From Oscillospiraceae bacterium (GTDB lineage: Bacteria > Bacillota > Clostridia > Oscillospirales > Oscillospiraceae): 32,114 nt of DNA. A model generated the notes under the pieces. That model had not been told where the DNA came from. It searched no databases and saw only the letters and a program-made list of their open reading frames with translations. The translations under genes were made by a program, and so were the position numbers. Each line of letters opens with the position of its first letter. The stretch's first letter is position 1. Where the stretch lies: contig JAFSLL010000205.1 of assembly GCA_017448455.1 (NCBI GenBank), positions 1 through 32,114 of the forward strand, given 5' to 3'. Below, piece after piece: positions 17,632-24,607 of the stretch.

Positions 17632-17703
17632 CGGGATCCTCCTCAGTCCGGGCCGGCAGACACGGATCTGTCCGCCGGACCTCATTCTTTTCCGTGATTT
17701 TGT

Positions 17704-17732
17704 ATTGTATCACATTCTTCCGGGGCGAACAA
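17704..17732 (-). promoter_or_regulatory. Promoter of the zinc-ribbon/ABC exporter operon
   Basis: On the minus strand TTGTTC (17727-17732) and TACAAT (17704-17709) are separated by 17 bp. A TGA directly before the -10 gives an extended -10 element. It is divergent from the oxidoreductase gene. Confidence 0.65.
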
Positions 17733-17776
17733 CCCGAAGTTTTCCCCCTTGGAAGTTCTGAAAACTTTTCATGAAA

Positions 17777-17805
17777 TTTCGTCACTTTCACCCAATCTGT
17801 ATAAT
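17777..17805 (+). promoter_or_regulatory. Possible promoter of the oxidoreductase gene
   Basis: A perfect TATAAT occurs at 17800-17805, 62 nt before the ATG. The hexamer at -35 spacing (TTTCGT, 17777-17782) is poor, so the promoter may depend on an activator or be elsewhere in 17740-17850. Confidence 0.4.
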
Positions 17806-17867
17806 GACAGTCTCTCCATTTTATGATAAACTGTATAAGTAAAATTATGCTCTGAAAGGAGATTAAT

Positions 17868-20570
17868 ATGGCAAGAGAGATTCTTTTTGACCTTGGCAAA
17901 ATGATCACTGACCGACTCCCGTATAAATTTGGCATCAAACGTCTGACCGAAACCGATCCGGAATACATCATTCTTGATCGCGCATGTTCCAATGATGAAA
18001 TCGCGGAAATCATGCTGAAAATGGGCCTCCGCAAGCCCAAAACAACCGCTGAAATCGCGAAGATCACCGGCAAAAGCGAGGAACGTGTGACGGAGCTGCT
18101 GACGGATGCCGCGATGCACGGCATCGTTGAGTACAACTGGGAGAACCCGCAGCACGAGAAGCAGTGGTACGTCCAGCTTTTCGTTCCCGGCATTGCCGAA
18201 ATGACCAACATGGTTCTCGCACAGGTTGAGAAGTATCCTGAGCTCGCAGATTCCTTCGACAAGATGACGTTCCTTCCTCTGGAGGGCAAGACCCACCTGA
18301 TCCCCCCCGGCGGCGACGGCATCGGCATGCATGTTCTGCCTGTTGAGAAGGCGATCCCCGCGCACAGCCAGTCCGCTTCCATTGAGCATATTTCACACTG
18401 GCTTGACAAGTACGACGGGAAGCTTTCCGTCGGCTACTGCTCCTGCCGCAATGCCCGCCGTCTGTACGGCAAGGGTTCCGGCGAGATTCAGGATGACTGC
18501 TGCATCGGTCTCGGCGATTTCGCGGAATACCTTGTTGAAACCGGTAAGGGCCGCCCCATCACCAAGGAAGAAGCATTGGCGATCTGCAAGCGGGCGGAAG
18601 AGAACGGCTATGTCCATCAGGTGACGAACATTGACGGTTCGGACAAGATCTTCGGTCTCTGCAACTGCGATGTGGGCGTCTGCTTCGCGCTGCGTACCAG
18701 CCAGTACTTCAACACCCCGAACCTCTCCGCGTCGCCGTATCGTGCCCACGTCAACAAAGACAACTGCGTTGCCTGCGGCAAGTGCGTAGAGGTATGTCCC
18801 GCCGGCGCCGTCAAGCTCGGGCAGAAGCTCTGCACCAAGAAGGGCGAGGTGAAGTATCCCCGCCAGGAGCTCCCGTCCGGTCTCAAGTGGGGCGAGGACA
18901 AGTGGAACCCGAACTACGTCGTCGACAACCGCAAGAACTGCCACGAGTCCGGCACCGCGCCCTGCAAGACCGCATGTCCTGCGCACATCGCCATTCAAGG
19001 CTACATCCAGCTGGCGAAGGAAGGCCGCTATCTTGATGCGCTGAAGCTCATCAAGCAGGACAACCCCTTCCCCTCCGTCTGCGGCTATGTCTGCAACCGC
19101 CGCTGCGAGGACGCCTGCACCCGCGGGAAGCTGGACAAAGCGCTGGCGATTGATGAAATCAAGAAGTTCATTGCCGAGCAGGATCTCAAAAGCGAAGCCC
19201 GCTATGTTCCGGAACCGCTCTTCCGCCGTCCCATTGACAAACCCTACGAGCAGAAGATCGCCATCATCGGCGCCGGCCCTGCCGGTCTCAGCTGCGCGTA
19301 CTACCTGGCCCGTATGGGTTACCTGAACGTCACTGTTTTCGACCGCAACGCGGAGCCCGGCGGCATGCTCGTTATGGGCATTCCCAGCTACCGGCTGGAC
19401 CGCAGCGCACTGAAGGGCGAGATCGAAGTTCTCAGGCTGATGGGCGTACACTTCCGCATGAACACGGAAGTCGGCAAGGATGTCACCATCGAAGAGCTCC
19501 GCGCTGAAGGATACCAGGGATTCTATGTTGCTATCGGCGCGCAGAAGAGCTCCAAGCTCAATATCCCGGGTGAAGAACTGAACGGCGTATACGGCGGTGT
19601 TGATTTCCTGAGAGAAGTCAACCTTGGAAACAAGCCCGACATCGGCAAGAAGTGCGCTGTCATCGGCGGCGGCAACGTGGCGATGGATGTCTGCCGCACT
19701 GCTGTCCGTCTCGGAGCGGAAACCTATGTCATCTACCGCCGCAGCGAAGAGGAAATGCCGGCTGACAAGGAAGAAGTCAGCGAGGCGAAGGCAGAAGGCG
19801 TGAAGTTCTGCTTCCTCAACGCCCCGACAGAGATCCTTGGTGCTGACGGCAAGGTCTGCGGACTGAAGGTTGAGCTGATGGAACTCGGCGAGCCGGATGA
19901 AAAAGGCAGACGGAAACCGGTCGGAACCGGCAAGTTTGAGACCATCGAGGTTGATTCCGTTCTCGCAGCAGTCGGTCAGGCGATCGACTGGGGCGGACTG
20001 GACATCGGCGATCTGAAGGTCGGCAAGAAGGGCAACGCGATCGCGGATCCCGTCACCTACCAGACGGAGCAGAAGGACATCTTTGTCGGCGGCGACGTGT
20101 TTACCGGTCCCAAGTTCGCCATTGACGCCATCGCTGCCGGGCGCGAGGGTGCCGAGAGCCTGCATCGCTTCGTCAATGACGGTCAGAGCCTCACTGTCGG
20201 CCGCAACCTGCGTGAGTTCTATGAGCTGGACAAAGACAACCTCGTCTTCGGAATCGACAGCTTTGACCGTCCCGCACGCCAGCCGATTCTCCATGACGAG
20301 AAGAAGGCCAGATCCTTTGAGCATGACAGGCTCACCTTCACGGAAGAGCAGGTGAAGGCGGAGGCCAGCCGCTGCCTGGGCTGCGGTGTCAGCGTGGTCG
20401 ATCCCAACCGCTGCATCGGCTGCGGTCTCTGCACAACCAGATGCATGTTTGACGCGATTCACCTCGAGCGGGATGTTCCGGAAGCTTCCAACATGGTCCG
20501 CTGCGAGGACAAGGTCCTTCCGATGCTCAAGCACGCGGCGAAGCAGATCCGCATCGTGCGGCGCAAGTGA
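17868..20570 (+). CDS. Iron-sulfur FAD/NAD(P) oxidoreductase (GltD/NfnB-like), 900 residues
   Basis: The protein is modular. Residues 1-100 include a winged-helix-like segment (TTAEIAKITGKSEERVTELL). Residues 190-275 form a cysteine-rich module (YCSCRNARR, DDCCIG, GLCNCDVGVC). A ferredoxin motif CVACGKCVEVCP lies at 300-311. The GltD-type N-terminal iron-sulfur domain follows at 357-435 (CKTACPAH, CGYVCNRRCEDAC). FAD binding is IIGAGPAGLSCAYYL (466-480) and NAD(P)H binding is VIGGGNVAMDVC (598-609). A second ferredoxin-like region closes the protein (CLGCG, CIGCGLCTTRC, 836-859). It probably moves electrons between NAD(P)H and ferredoxin-type partners, as glutamate synthase small subunits and NfnB do; the physiological partner is unknown. 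AAAGGAG precedes the ATG. A HypA-like gene follows after 6 nt. Confidence 0.85.
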   Translation: MAREILFDLGKMITDRLPYKFGIKRLTETDPEYIILDRACSNDEIAEIMLKMGLRKPKTTAEIAKITGKSEERVTELLTDAAMHGIVEYNWENPQHEKQWYVQLFVPGIAEMTNMVLAQVEKYPELADSFDKMTFLPLEGKTHLIPPGGDGIGMHVLPVEKAIPAHSQSASIEHISHWLDKYDGKLSVGYCSCRNARRLYGKGSGEIQDDCCIGLGDFAEYLVETGKGRPITKEEALAICKRAEENGYVHQVTNIDGSDKIFGLCNCDVGVCFALRTSQYFNTPNLSASPYRAHVNKDNCVACGKCVEVCPAGAVKLGQKLCTKKGEVKYPRQELPSGLKWGEDKWNPNYVVDNRKNCHESGTAPCKTACPAHIAIQGYIQLAKEGRYLDALKLIKQDNPFPSVCGYVCNRRCEDACTRGKLDKALAIDEIKKFIAEQDLKSEARYVPEPLFRRPIDKPYEQKIAIIGAGPAGLSCAYYLARMGYLNVTVFDRNAEPGGMLVMGIPSYRLDRSALKGEIEVLRLMGVHFRMNTEVGKDVTIEELRAEGYQGFYVAIGAQKSSKLNIPGEELNGVYGGVDFLREVNLGNKPDIGKKCAVIGGGNVAMDVCRTAVRLGAETYVIYRRSEEEMPADKEEVSEAKAEGVKFCFLNAPTEILGADGKVCGLKVELMELGEPDEKGRRKPVGTGKFETIEVDSVLAAVGQAIDWGGLDIGDLKVGKKGNAIADPVTYQTEQKDIFVGGDVFTGPKFAIDAIAAGREGAESLHRFVNDGQSLTVGRNLREFYELDKDNLVFGIDSFDRPARQPILHDEKKARSFEHDRLTFTEEQVKAEASRCLGCGVSVVDPNRCIGCGLCTTRCMFDAIHLERDVPEASNMVRCEDKVLPMLKHAAKQIRIVRRK

Positions 20571-20576
20571 GACGGG

Positions 20577-20921
20577 ATGCACGAGCTCGGAACCATCTAT
20601 TATGTCATTGACACGGTAGAACAGCTGATGGTGGAAAACCAGCTGACCAAGGTTGCGTCCATCACACTGGAAGTCGGAGAGGTCAGCGGGATCGTTCCCA
20701 GCTTTCTGATGGACTTCTGGGAATACGCCAAGATGAAGACCGAACATTTCCAGGAGACGGAACTGAAGATCGAGGAGCTCAAGGCGGTTACCTACTGTCA
20801 GAACTGCGCGAAGACCTATCCGACCATGGAGTACAAAAAGATCTGCCCCTACTGCGGAAGTGACAATACGTTTCTTGTGACGGGGAACGAATACAACATC
20901 AAGGAAATTGAAGCAAGTTAA
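20577..20921 (+). CDS. HypA-like nickel metallochaperone/zinc-ribbon protein
   Basis: The protein has 114 residues, normal HypA length. The N-terminal Met-His-Glu, whose His2 binds nickel in HypA, is present (MHELG). The zinc ribbon has C74-x2-C77 and C90-x2-C93. HypA normally delivers nickel to [NiFe]-hydrogenase or urease maturation. No hydrogenase, urease or other hyp gene is visible. It is co-transcribed with the 900-residue oxidoreductase, so it may serve that protein or a distant enzyme. The family assignment is strong; the function in this setting is inference. Confidence 0.85.
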   Translation: MHELGTIYYVIDTVEQLMVENQLTKVASITLEVGEVSGIVPSFLMDFWEYAKMKTEHFQETELKIEELKAVTYCQNCAKTYPTMEYKKICPYCGSDNTFLVTGNEYNIKEIEAS

Positions 20922-20927
20922 ACAGCT

Positions 20928-20960
20928 ACTCCTCCGGCGATGAACCGGAGGAGTTTTTTT
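20928..20960 (+). terminator. Rho-independent terminator after the HypA-like gene
   Basis: A perfect 10-bp stem (20928-20937 with 20945-20954) with a 7-nt loop is followed by an uninterrupted run of seven T (20954-20960). Confidence 0.93.
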
Positions 20961-21020
20961 GCTCTTATGAACAATTATTAAATTTTGAAATATTTTGTAA
21001 GTTTTTCGTCATTTTTTATA

Positions 21021-21049
21021 TTGCTAATTTTCATTTTTTATGGTAGGAT
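21021..21049 (+). promoter_or_regulatory. Promoter of the 63-residue zinc-ribbon gene
   Basis: TTGCTA (21021-21026) and TAGGAT (21044-21049) are 17 bp apart, with TGG before the -10 (extended -10). The surrounding A+T-rich tract 20965-21045 fits an upstream element. The rest of the gap 20961-21121 shows no gene. Confidence 0.6.
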
Positions 21050-21121
21050 TGCAACTGCACCGCAAATGACGGGCCGCTTCTTTCCCACAGAAGCAACAAT
21101 CCAACATGTTGGAGGACAATC

Positions 21122-21313
21122 ATGATCACCTGCAAACTGTGTGGTACCAGTCTGAATCGGAAATCTCTGCGCAGAGATGGCTCTCTGCTGTGTCCGGTAT
21201 GCGGACAGATCTATTGGAAGTCCGCTTTGGAGAAAGCCGGTTTTTCAACAGAAAAGCAGCAGATGGAAGCACCGAAGCATGTCGTCAGAAAACCCGCTTT
21301 CGGAAGAGTATAA
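21122..21313 (+). CDS. Small zinc-ribbon protein of unknown function
   Basis: The protein has 63 residues. CKLCG at 4-8 and CPVCG at 24-28 form a single zinc ribbon with the first pair almost at the N-terminus. The remainder is basic and ends in a short tail. GGAGGA 5-6 nt before the ATG, its own promoter and the cysteine pattern support a real gene. I do not recognise a specific family. It could bind nucleic acid or protein; nothing here decides. It lies between two terminator-like hairpins. Confidence 0.7.
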   Translation: MITCKLCGTSLNRKSLRRDGSLLCPVCGQIYWKSALEKAGFSTEKQQMEAPKHVVRKPAFGRV

Positions 21314-21318
21314 GATGC

Positions 21319-21348
21319 CAGGCAGGTCATACGGCCTGCCTGATTTTA
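21319..21348 (+). terminator. Terminator-like hairpin
   Basis: An 8-bp perfect stem (21319-21326 with 21335-21342) is followed by ATTTTACTT. It lies between the zinc-ribbon gene and the phosphatase gene, so it may reduce read-through rather than stop it. Confidence 0.55.
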
Positions 21349-21376
21349 CTTATTAATCACGAAATGAGAAAGACCA

Positions 21377-22108
21377 ATGAAGCTGATACTGATCCGTCAT
21401 GGGGATCCGGATTATAAAAACGACACTTTAACGGAAACCGGCAGAAGAGAAGCCGCGATGCTGGCGGAACGAATTTCGCCGATGGACATCAACGCTTATT
21501 ATGTTTCTCCTCTGGGGCGGGCACGGGATACCGCCGAACCGACTCTGAAGGCAAGCGGAAGAGATGCCCGAACCTGTGAATGGCTTCAGGAATTCTCCAT
21601 CCCGGTGCTCCGTCCTGACAAAGACGGTGAACTCAGCCATGTCCCCTGGGACTGGCTGCCGCAGGACTGGCTTCAGGATCCCCGGCTTCTGGATCCCATC
21701 CGCTGGCGGGAGAATGAAGTGCTCCGCAGCGCCGATGTCGGTTCCGCGTACGATTCCGTCCTGTACGCTTTTGACGCCCTGCTGTCCGAGTATGGATATA
21801 AACGGGACGGACTGTTCTACCGGGTAGAAAAACAGAGCACCGCCACACTCGCCTTCTTCACACATTTTGGGCTCTCCTGCGTCCTCCTGAGCCATCTGAT
21901 GAACTGCTCCCCCATGGTTCTCTGGCAGGGACTCTGCATGGCCCCATCCTCCGTAACCACCATTTATACAGAAGAGCGCCGGCCGGGAATCGCTTCTTTC
22001 CGCGCTGCCGCTGTCGGTGACATTTCGCACCTGACATGCAAAGGAGTGAAGCCCTCTTTCGCGGCGAGATTCTGCGAAATATACGGAAACGGCGACCGTG
22101 TCGACTGA
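21377..22108 (+). CDS. Histidine phosphatase family protein (phosphoglycerate-mutase fold)
   Basis: The protein has 243 residues. LILIRHGDPDY at residues 3-13 is the RHG catalytic motif with the phospho-accepting histidine. YVSPLGRARDTAEPTLKA supplies the second arginine and FFTHFGLSCVLLSHL near 165 the second histidine. The ribosome binding site is weak (GAGAAAG). Members hydrolyse diverse phosphates, including sugar phosphates, nucleotides and phosphoproteins, and the substrate cannot be read from sequence. It may be transcribed from the upstream zinc-ribbon promoter. Confidence 0.85.
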   Translation: MKLILIRHGDPDYKNDTLTETGRREAAMLAERISPMDINAYYVSPLGRARDTAEPTLKASGRDARTCEWLQEFSIPVLRPDKDGELSHVPWDWLPQDWLQDPRLLDPIRWRENEVLRSADVGSAYDSVLYAFDALLSEYGYKRDGLFYRVEKQSTATLAFFTHFGLSCVLLSHLMNCSPMVLWQGLCMAPSSVTTIYTEERRPGIASFRAAAVGDISHLTCKGVKPSFAARFCEIYGNGDRVD

Positions 22109-22201
22109 TGCCGGTTTCTCTCAGTTTTCCGTCGAGGAGGCACAATTGCGGATTTGCCGCTGAATGTCTGAATCACCGCAGGGCTTTGTTCCCTGTAAGC
22201 C

Positions 22202-22239
22202 ACTGCTCCCGGCTGCCGATGACGGCAGCCGGGAGCAGT
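22202..22239. terminator. Long hairpin between convergent genes
   Basis: A perfect 17-bp GC-rich stem (22202-22218 with 22223-22239) with a 4-nt loop sits between the convergent phosphatase gene and the 131-residue gene. It is followed by TTATATT on the plus strand. It probably stops transcription mainly from the left; the minus-strand side lacks a T-run. Confidence 0.7.
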
Positions 22240-22260
22240 TATATTACGCCGGGAAGTCCG

Positions 22261-22656
22261 CTACGGCTTCCACACATAGAGTCCCTCTCCGGCGGAGAGC
22301 GCCCTGATCAATTCCAGCAGCCCGTCATCCGGGTTGTAGACCGTCAGATATGTGGAATCCGGTTCCGAAACGATCAACGAGCCGCCCACCATGATACTGA
22401 CATAGCTCTCAGAGAGCTTTTCGGCAAGCTGCTCCGGCGGCGGATTGACAGGACCGTCCTCGTCCAGCGCCAGATCCCGGTAGCAGTTCAGTTTGAGGAT
22501 CAGATCGATATGCTTCTGTTTGACCGCGCTGAACCGCGGCTCAGAGAGATAATACTCCTCTATGGCAAAATACTGGCCCGGACTGTCTTCCGGAACCTGT
22601 TTCGGCAAAATGTCCACAATCCAATACGGCATTTCCAGCAGTTGATCAATCGTCAT
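22261..22656 (-). CDS. Uncharacterised 131-residue protein
   Basis: The sequence starts MTIDQLLEMPYWIVDILPKQVP and continues with GQYFAIEEYYL. It is acidic and soluble, with a C-terminal part resembling a small beta-rich domain (VSIMVGGSLIVSEPDSTYLTVYNPD). I know it only as a type of uncharacterised protein in Clostridia and assign no function. Longer in-frame starts reach back to 22734, but AAAGGG before the ATG at 22656 makes this start more natural. It lies 77 nt after the YhfC-type protease on the same strand and could be in its operon. Confidence 0.7.
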   Translation of the reverse strand: MTIDQLLEMPYWIVDILPKQVPEDSPGQYFAIEEYYLSEPRFSAVKQKHIDLILKLNCYRDLALDEDGPVNPPPEQLAEKLSESYVSIMVGGSLIVSEPDSTYLTVYNPDDGLLELIRALSAGEGLYVWKP

Positions 22657-22733
22657 TTTCGTTTTTCCCTTTCCCAGCTTTCTGAAGCTATTTTGCCGCA
22701 TGGGTATTGGTTCAGCGGCACCGCCTGATACCA

Positions 22734-23573
22734 TTATAAACTATCGGACGAAGCCGACATCTCCATTTTCCTGTATAGCTTCCCGGCAACGCATACGATC
22801 AGAAATGTCCAGAAAGCGGCCCAGCATTCAACTGCCCACAGCGGCATAATGCCTCTCTGATACAGCGCCGGGAAGGTATCCGTCAGCATATGCAGCAGAA
22901 TTGCCATCGGCAGGCAGCCCCTCTTTGCACTGACAACACCGTAATAGACAATGACCGTGAGCCCGATATGAAGAAACATCGCGAATAGACGTTCCATGAC
23001 GTTCATCGCCATCATGGCATAATCAAACGAGACTGCAGCCTGCACGGACGGAAACGCTGCAGCGGCGGTTTCCTCCGTAATCTTCAGGGCACTGAGTGCG
23101 TTTTCCACGTCTCCCCTGGAAAACAGAACCGTGATGGCGAGATAACTGATCATGCTCGGCAGGAGGACGGCCAGGATCTCAATACCGCCGTGGCCGATCC
23201 CGTACAGGACCGCGTTTTCACGGGTACGGTTCTTCCTCATGATGTATTTCAGGATGACATGCCGGCCGCACTCCTCGAAAACACCTGCCATGAGGGTTCC
23301 GTAAAGGACATAGGCAGCTGTATTTCCAGTAATGAACCGAGAGACCGGATTGTCCGCCAGGATGCAGAAATAATGCACTCCAAGCTCCAGCACACGGGCG
23401 GAAACGATAAATCCGACTGCACCTGCAATGAGCCAGCTTATCCTTGTCTGTTCCTTATGCTTTCCGCACCAGCAGATGCAGAAAACTGCGGGGATCGCGA
23501 TCATCAGAATAATCGTGATCATCAGAGCAGGAATACTGCTCCTGCCAATGACGATGTTCTCAAAAGCTTTCAT
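22734..23573 (-). CDS. YhfC-family intramembrane glutamic-type protease
   Basis: The protein has 279 residues with about seven or eight membrane segments. The candidate catalytic motif GVFEECGRHVILKYI has Glu100-Glu101 and Arg104, followed by YGIGHGGIEIL near 125-134, MERLFAMFLHIG near 193-204 and LLHMLTDTFPAL near 227-238. These are the conserved Glu/His-bearing helices of the YhfC family, related to PrsW and Rce1-type proteases. The start overlaps the stop of the MerR gene by 4 nt (ATGA). That placement suggests the two products act together. Proteolytic activity is predicted from the family, not shown. Confidence 0.8.
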   Translation of the reverse strand: MKAFENIVIGRSSIPALMITIILMIAIPAVFCICWCGKHKEQTRISWLIAGAVGFIVSARVLELGVHYFCILADNPVSRFITGNTAAYVLYGTLMAGVFEECGRHVILKYIMRKNRTRENAVLYGIGHGGIEILAVLLPSMISYLAITVLFSRGDVENALSALKITEETAAAAFPSVQAAVSFDYAMMAMNVMERLFAMFLHIGLTVIVYYGVVSAKRGCLPMAILLHMLTDTFPALYQRGIMPLWAVECWAAFWTFLIVCVAGKLYRKMEMSASSDSL

Positions 23574-24295
23574 TCTCCTGTGCCTCCCCAGACCTCCACA
23601 CAGAAGCCTTTGCGGCCGCAGGAAGTGCAGGTAAGCTTCCGGGCGGTCGGCGTGTGGTTTGCCCAGAAGGCCTCTTTCATTGTCGGTTTAAATACTTCAT
23701 GGCATTCCGGGCAGATGTATTTTACATGATCGAAATAATACCGGCTGATCAGGATCGCCCAGGGAATCGCCACCAATACCCAGACGATGAACGGCCACCA
23801 GATGCCCTTGACGATCCAGAAGATGATGGAAAACCATTGTAATGCCGTGACCGGGATCCCGGTCAGGACCATCATCAGGTGCAGTTTTTTCAGTTTTTTC
23901 CTGCCTTCCATAATGGCGGCTATGTCACCGATGGTTTCGAGAGAGAATTCTGTTTTGCCTTTCAATCCGTTTTTCAGCTCACGGAGTTTATCCAGCTTTT
24001 CCTGTTTCCCGGAAATCTCCTCGGAAAGAGCGGTTTCCTGCTGTTCGATCAGCAGGGATATCACTTTTTCGGGATGCTCTTCCTTCAGGATCTGAGAAAC
24101 AGCGTCGATGGAAAGATCCAGTTCCCGCAGAAAGCAGATGATCTTCATGCGCTTCAGATCGTCGTCCGAATAGAGCCGTCGTCCACCTTCGGAAAGCTCA
24201 CTGGGGATCAGAATGCCTCTGGTATCGTAATACTGAACCGTTCGTACCGTGACGCCGCAGAGCTTTGCAAGCTCTCCCGTCGTGTATTTTGACAT
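23570..24295 (-). CDS. Membrane-anchored MerR-family regulator with C-terminal zinc ribbon
   Basis: The protein has 241 residues. Residues 1-70 are a MerR winged helix (YTTGELAKLCGVTVRTVQYYDTRGIL, GGRRLYSDDDLKRM). A coiled coil with many Glu and Lys runs over about 75-130. Two membrane helices follow at about 138-162 and 164-186. The C-terminus carries CPEC (195-198) and CTSC (223-226), a zinc ribbon. Ordinary MerR proteins are soluble, with a ligand domain after the coiled coil. The gene overlaps a YhfC-type protease gene, and its own promoter has the 19-bp spacer of MerR-controlled promoters. AAAGGAGG precedes the ATG. Confidence 0.88.
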   Translation of the reverse strand: MSKYTTGELAKLCGVTVRTVQYYDTRGILIPSELSEGGRRLYSDDDLKRMKIICFLRELDLSIDAVSQILKEEHPEKVISLLIEQQETALSEEISGKQEKLDKLRELKNGLKGKTEFSLETIGDIAAIMEGRKKLKKLHLMMVLTGIPVTALQWFSIIFWIVKGIWWPFIVWVLVAIPWAILISRYYFDHVKYICPECHEVFKPTMKEAFWANHTPTARKLTCTSCGRKGFCVEVWGGTGE

Positions 24296-24319
24296 AGCCT
24301 TCGCCTCCTTTCGCCATGT

Positions 24320-24350
24320 ATCCTACAACATGACGCCGCGTAACAAGCAA
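24320..24350 (-). promoter_or_regulatory. MerR-type promoter with 19-bp spacer and dyad
   Basis: On the minus strand TTGCTT (24345-24350) and TAGGAT (24320-24325) are separated by 19 bp, the over-long spacing typical of promoters untwisted by MerR activators. The spacer contains an imperfect palindrome, TnACGC-G-GCGTnA, at about 24329-24342. The promoter lies 25 nt before the merR-like start, so autoregulation is likely. Confidence 0.65.
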
Positions 24351-24354
24351 TACC

Positions 24355-24531
24355 TTACGCAGGGGGATTTTTCAAAACAGCAGGCATGATTTCAATGCTC
24401 TGATGATGAGGCCGGCCTGCGATCGGGCCGACATCCGGATCTTTGGCATATTCAAATAGCTTTTCTGCGTCATTCTCCTCCCAGCGACGAAGGATCAGTC
24501 TTTCGGTCTCAAGCATCATACCCGTAATCAT
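24355..24531 (-). pseudogene. Truncated GNAT acetyltransferase remnant
   Basis: The 58-codon reading frame begins MITGMMLETERLILRRWEENDAEKLFEYAKDPDVGPIAG, which is the N-terminal motif of RimJ/RimL-type GNAT acetyltransferases. After residue 40 the sequence departs from the usual GWPPH continuation, shows a shortened segment, and stops at NPPA. The acetyl-CoA-binding region is missing, so the product cannot be an active enzyme. GGGAG precedes the ATG. The remnant lies directly upstream of the merR promoter, so deletion of its 3' end may have occurred here. Confidence 0.7.
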
Positions 24532-24554
24532 TTCTCCCTATGTGCTGTGTTGAT

Positions 24555-24577
24555 CGTACAGCTGCCTGAGCTGTACG
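24555..24577. other. Perfect 9-bp inverted repeat
   Basis: A perfect 9-bp stem (24555-24563 with 24569-24577) with a 5-nt loop lies between the hydrolase stop and the GNAT remnant. No T-run follows on the minus strand, so a terminator role for the hydrolase is uncertain. Confidence 0.4.
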
Positions 24578-24607
24578 GTTTTCATGTGATTTCTCTGCTT
24601 CTCCTGT

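Noticed and set aside
17618-18409. A minus-strand frame across the divergent promoter region
   Set aside because: It overlaps the zinc-ribbon start, two promoters and the oxidoreductase start, and its translation has no domain.
18393-20747. A 784-codon minus-strand frame opposite the oxidoreductase
   Set aside because: It is an antisense shadow; the plus-strand frame has clear cofactor motifs and a terminator after its operon partner.
20577-20921. Interpretation of the HypA-like gene as part of a hydrogenase locus
   Set aside because: No hydrogenase subunit or other hyp gene is within the window on either side.
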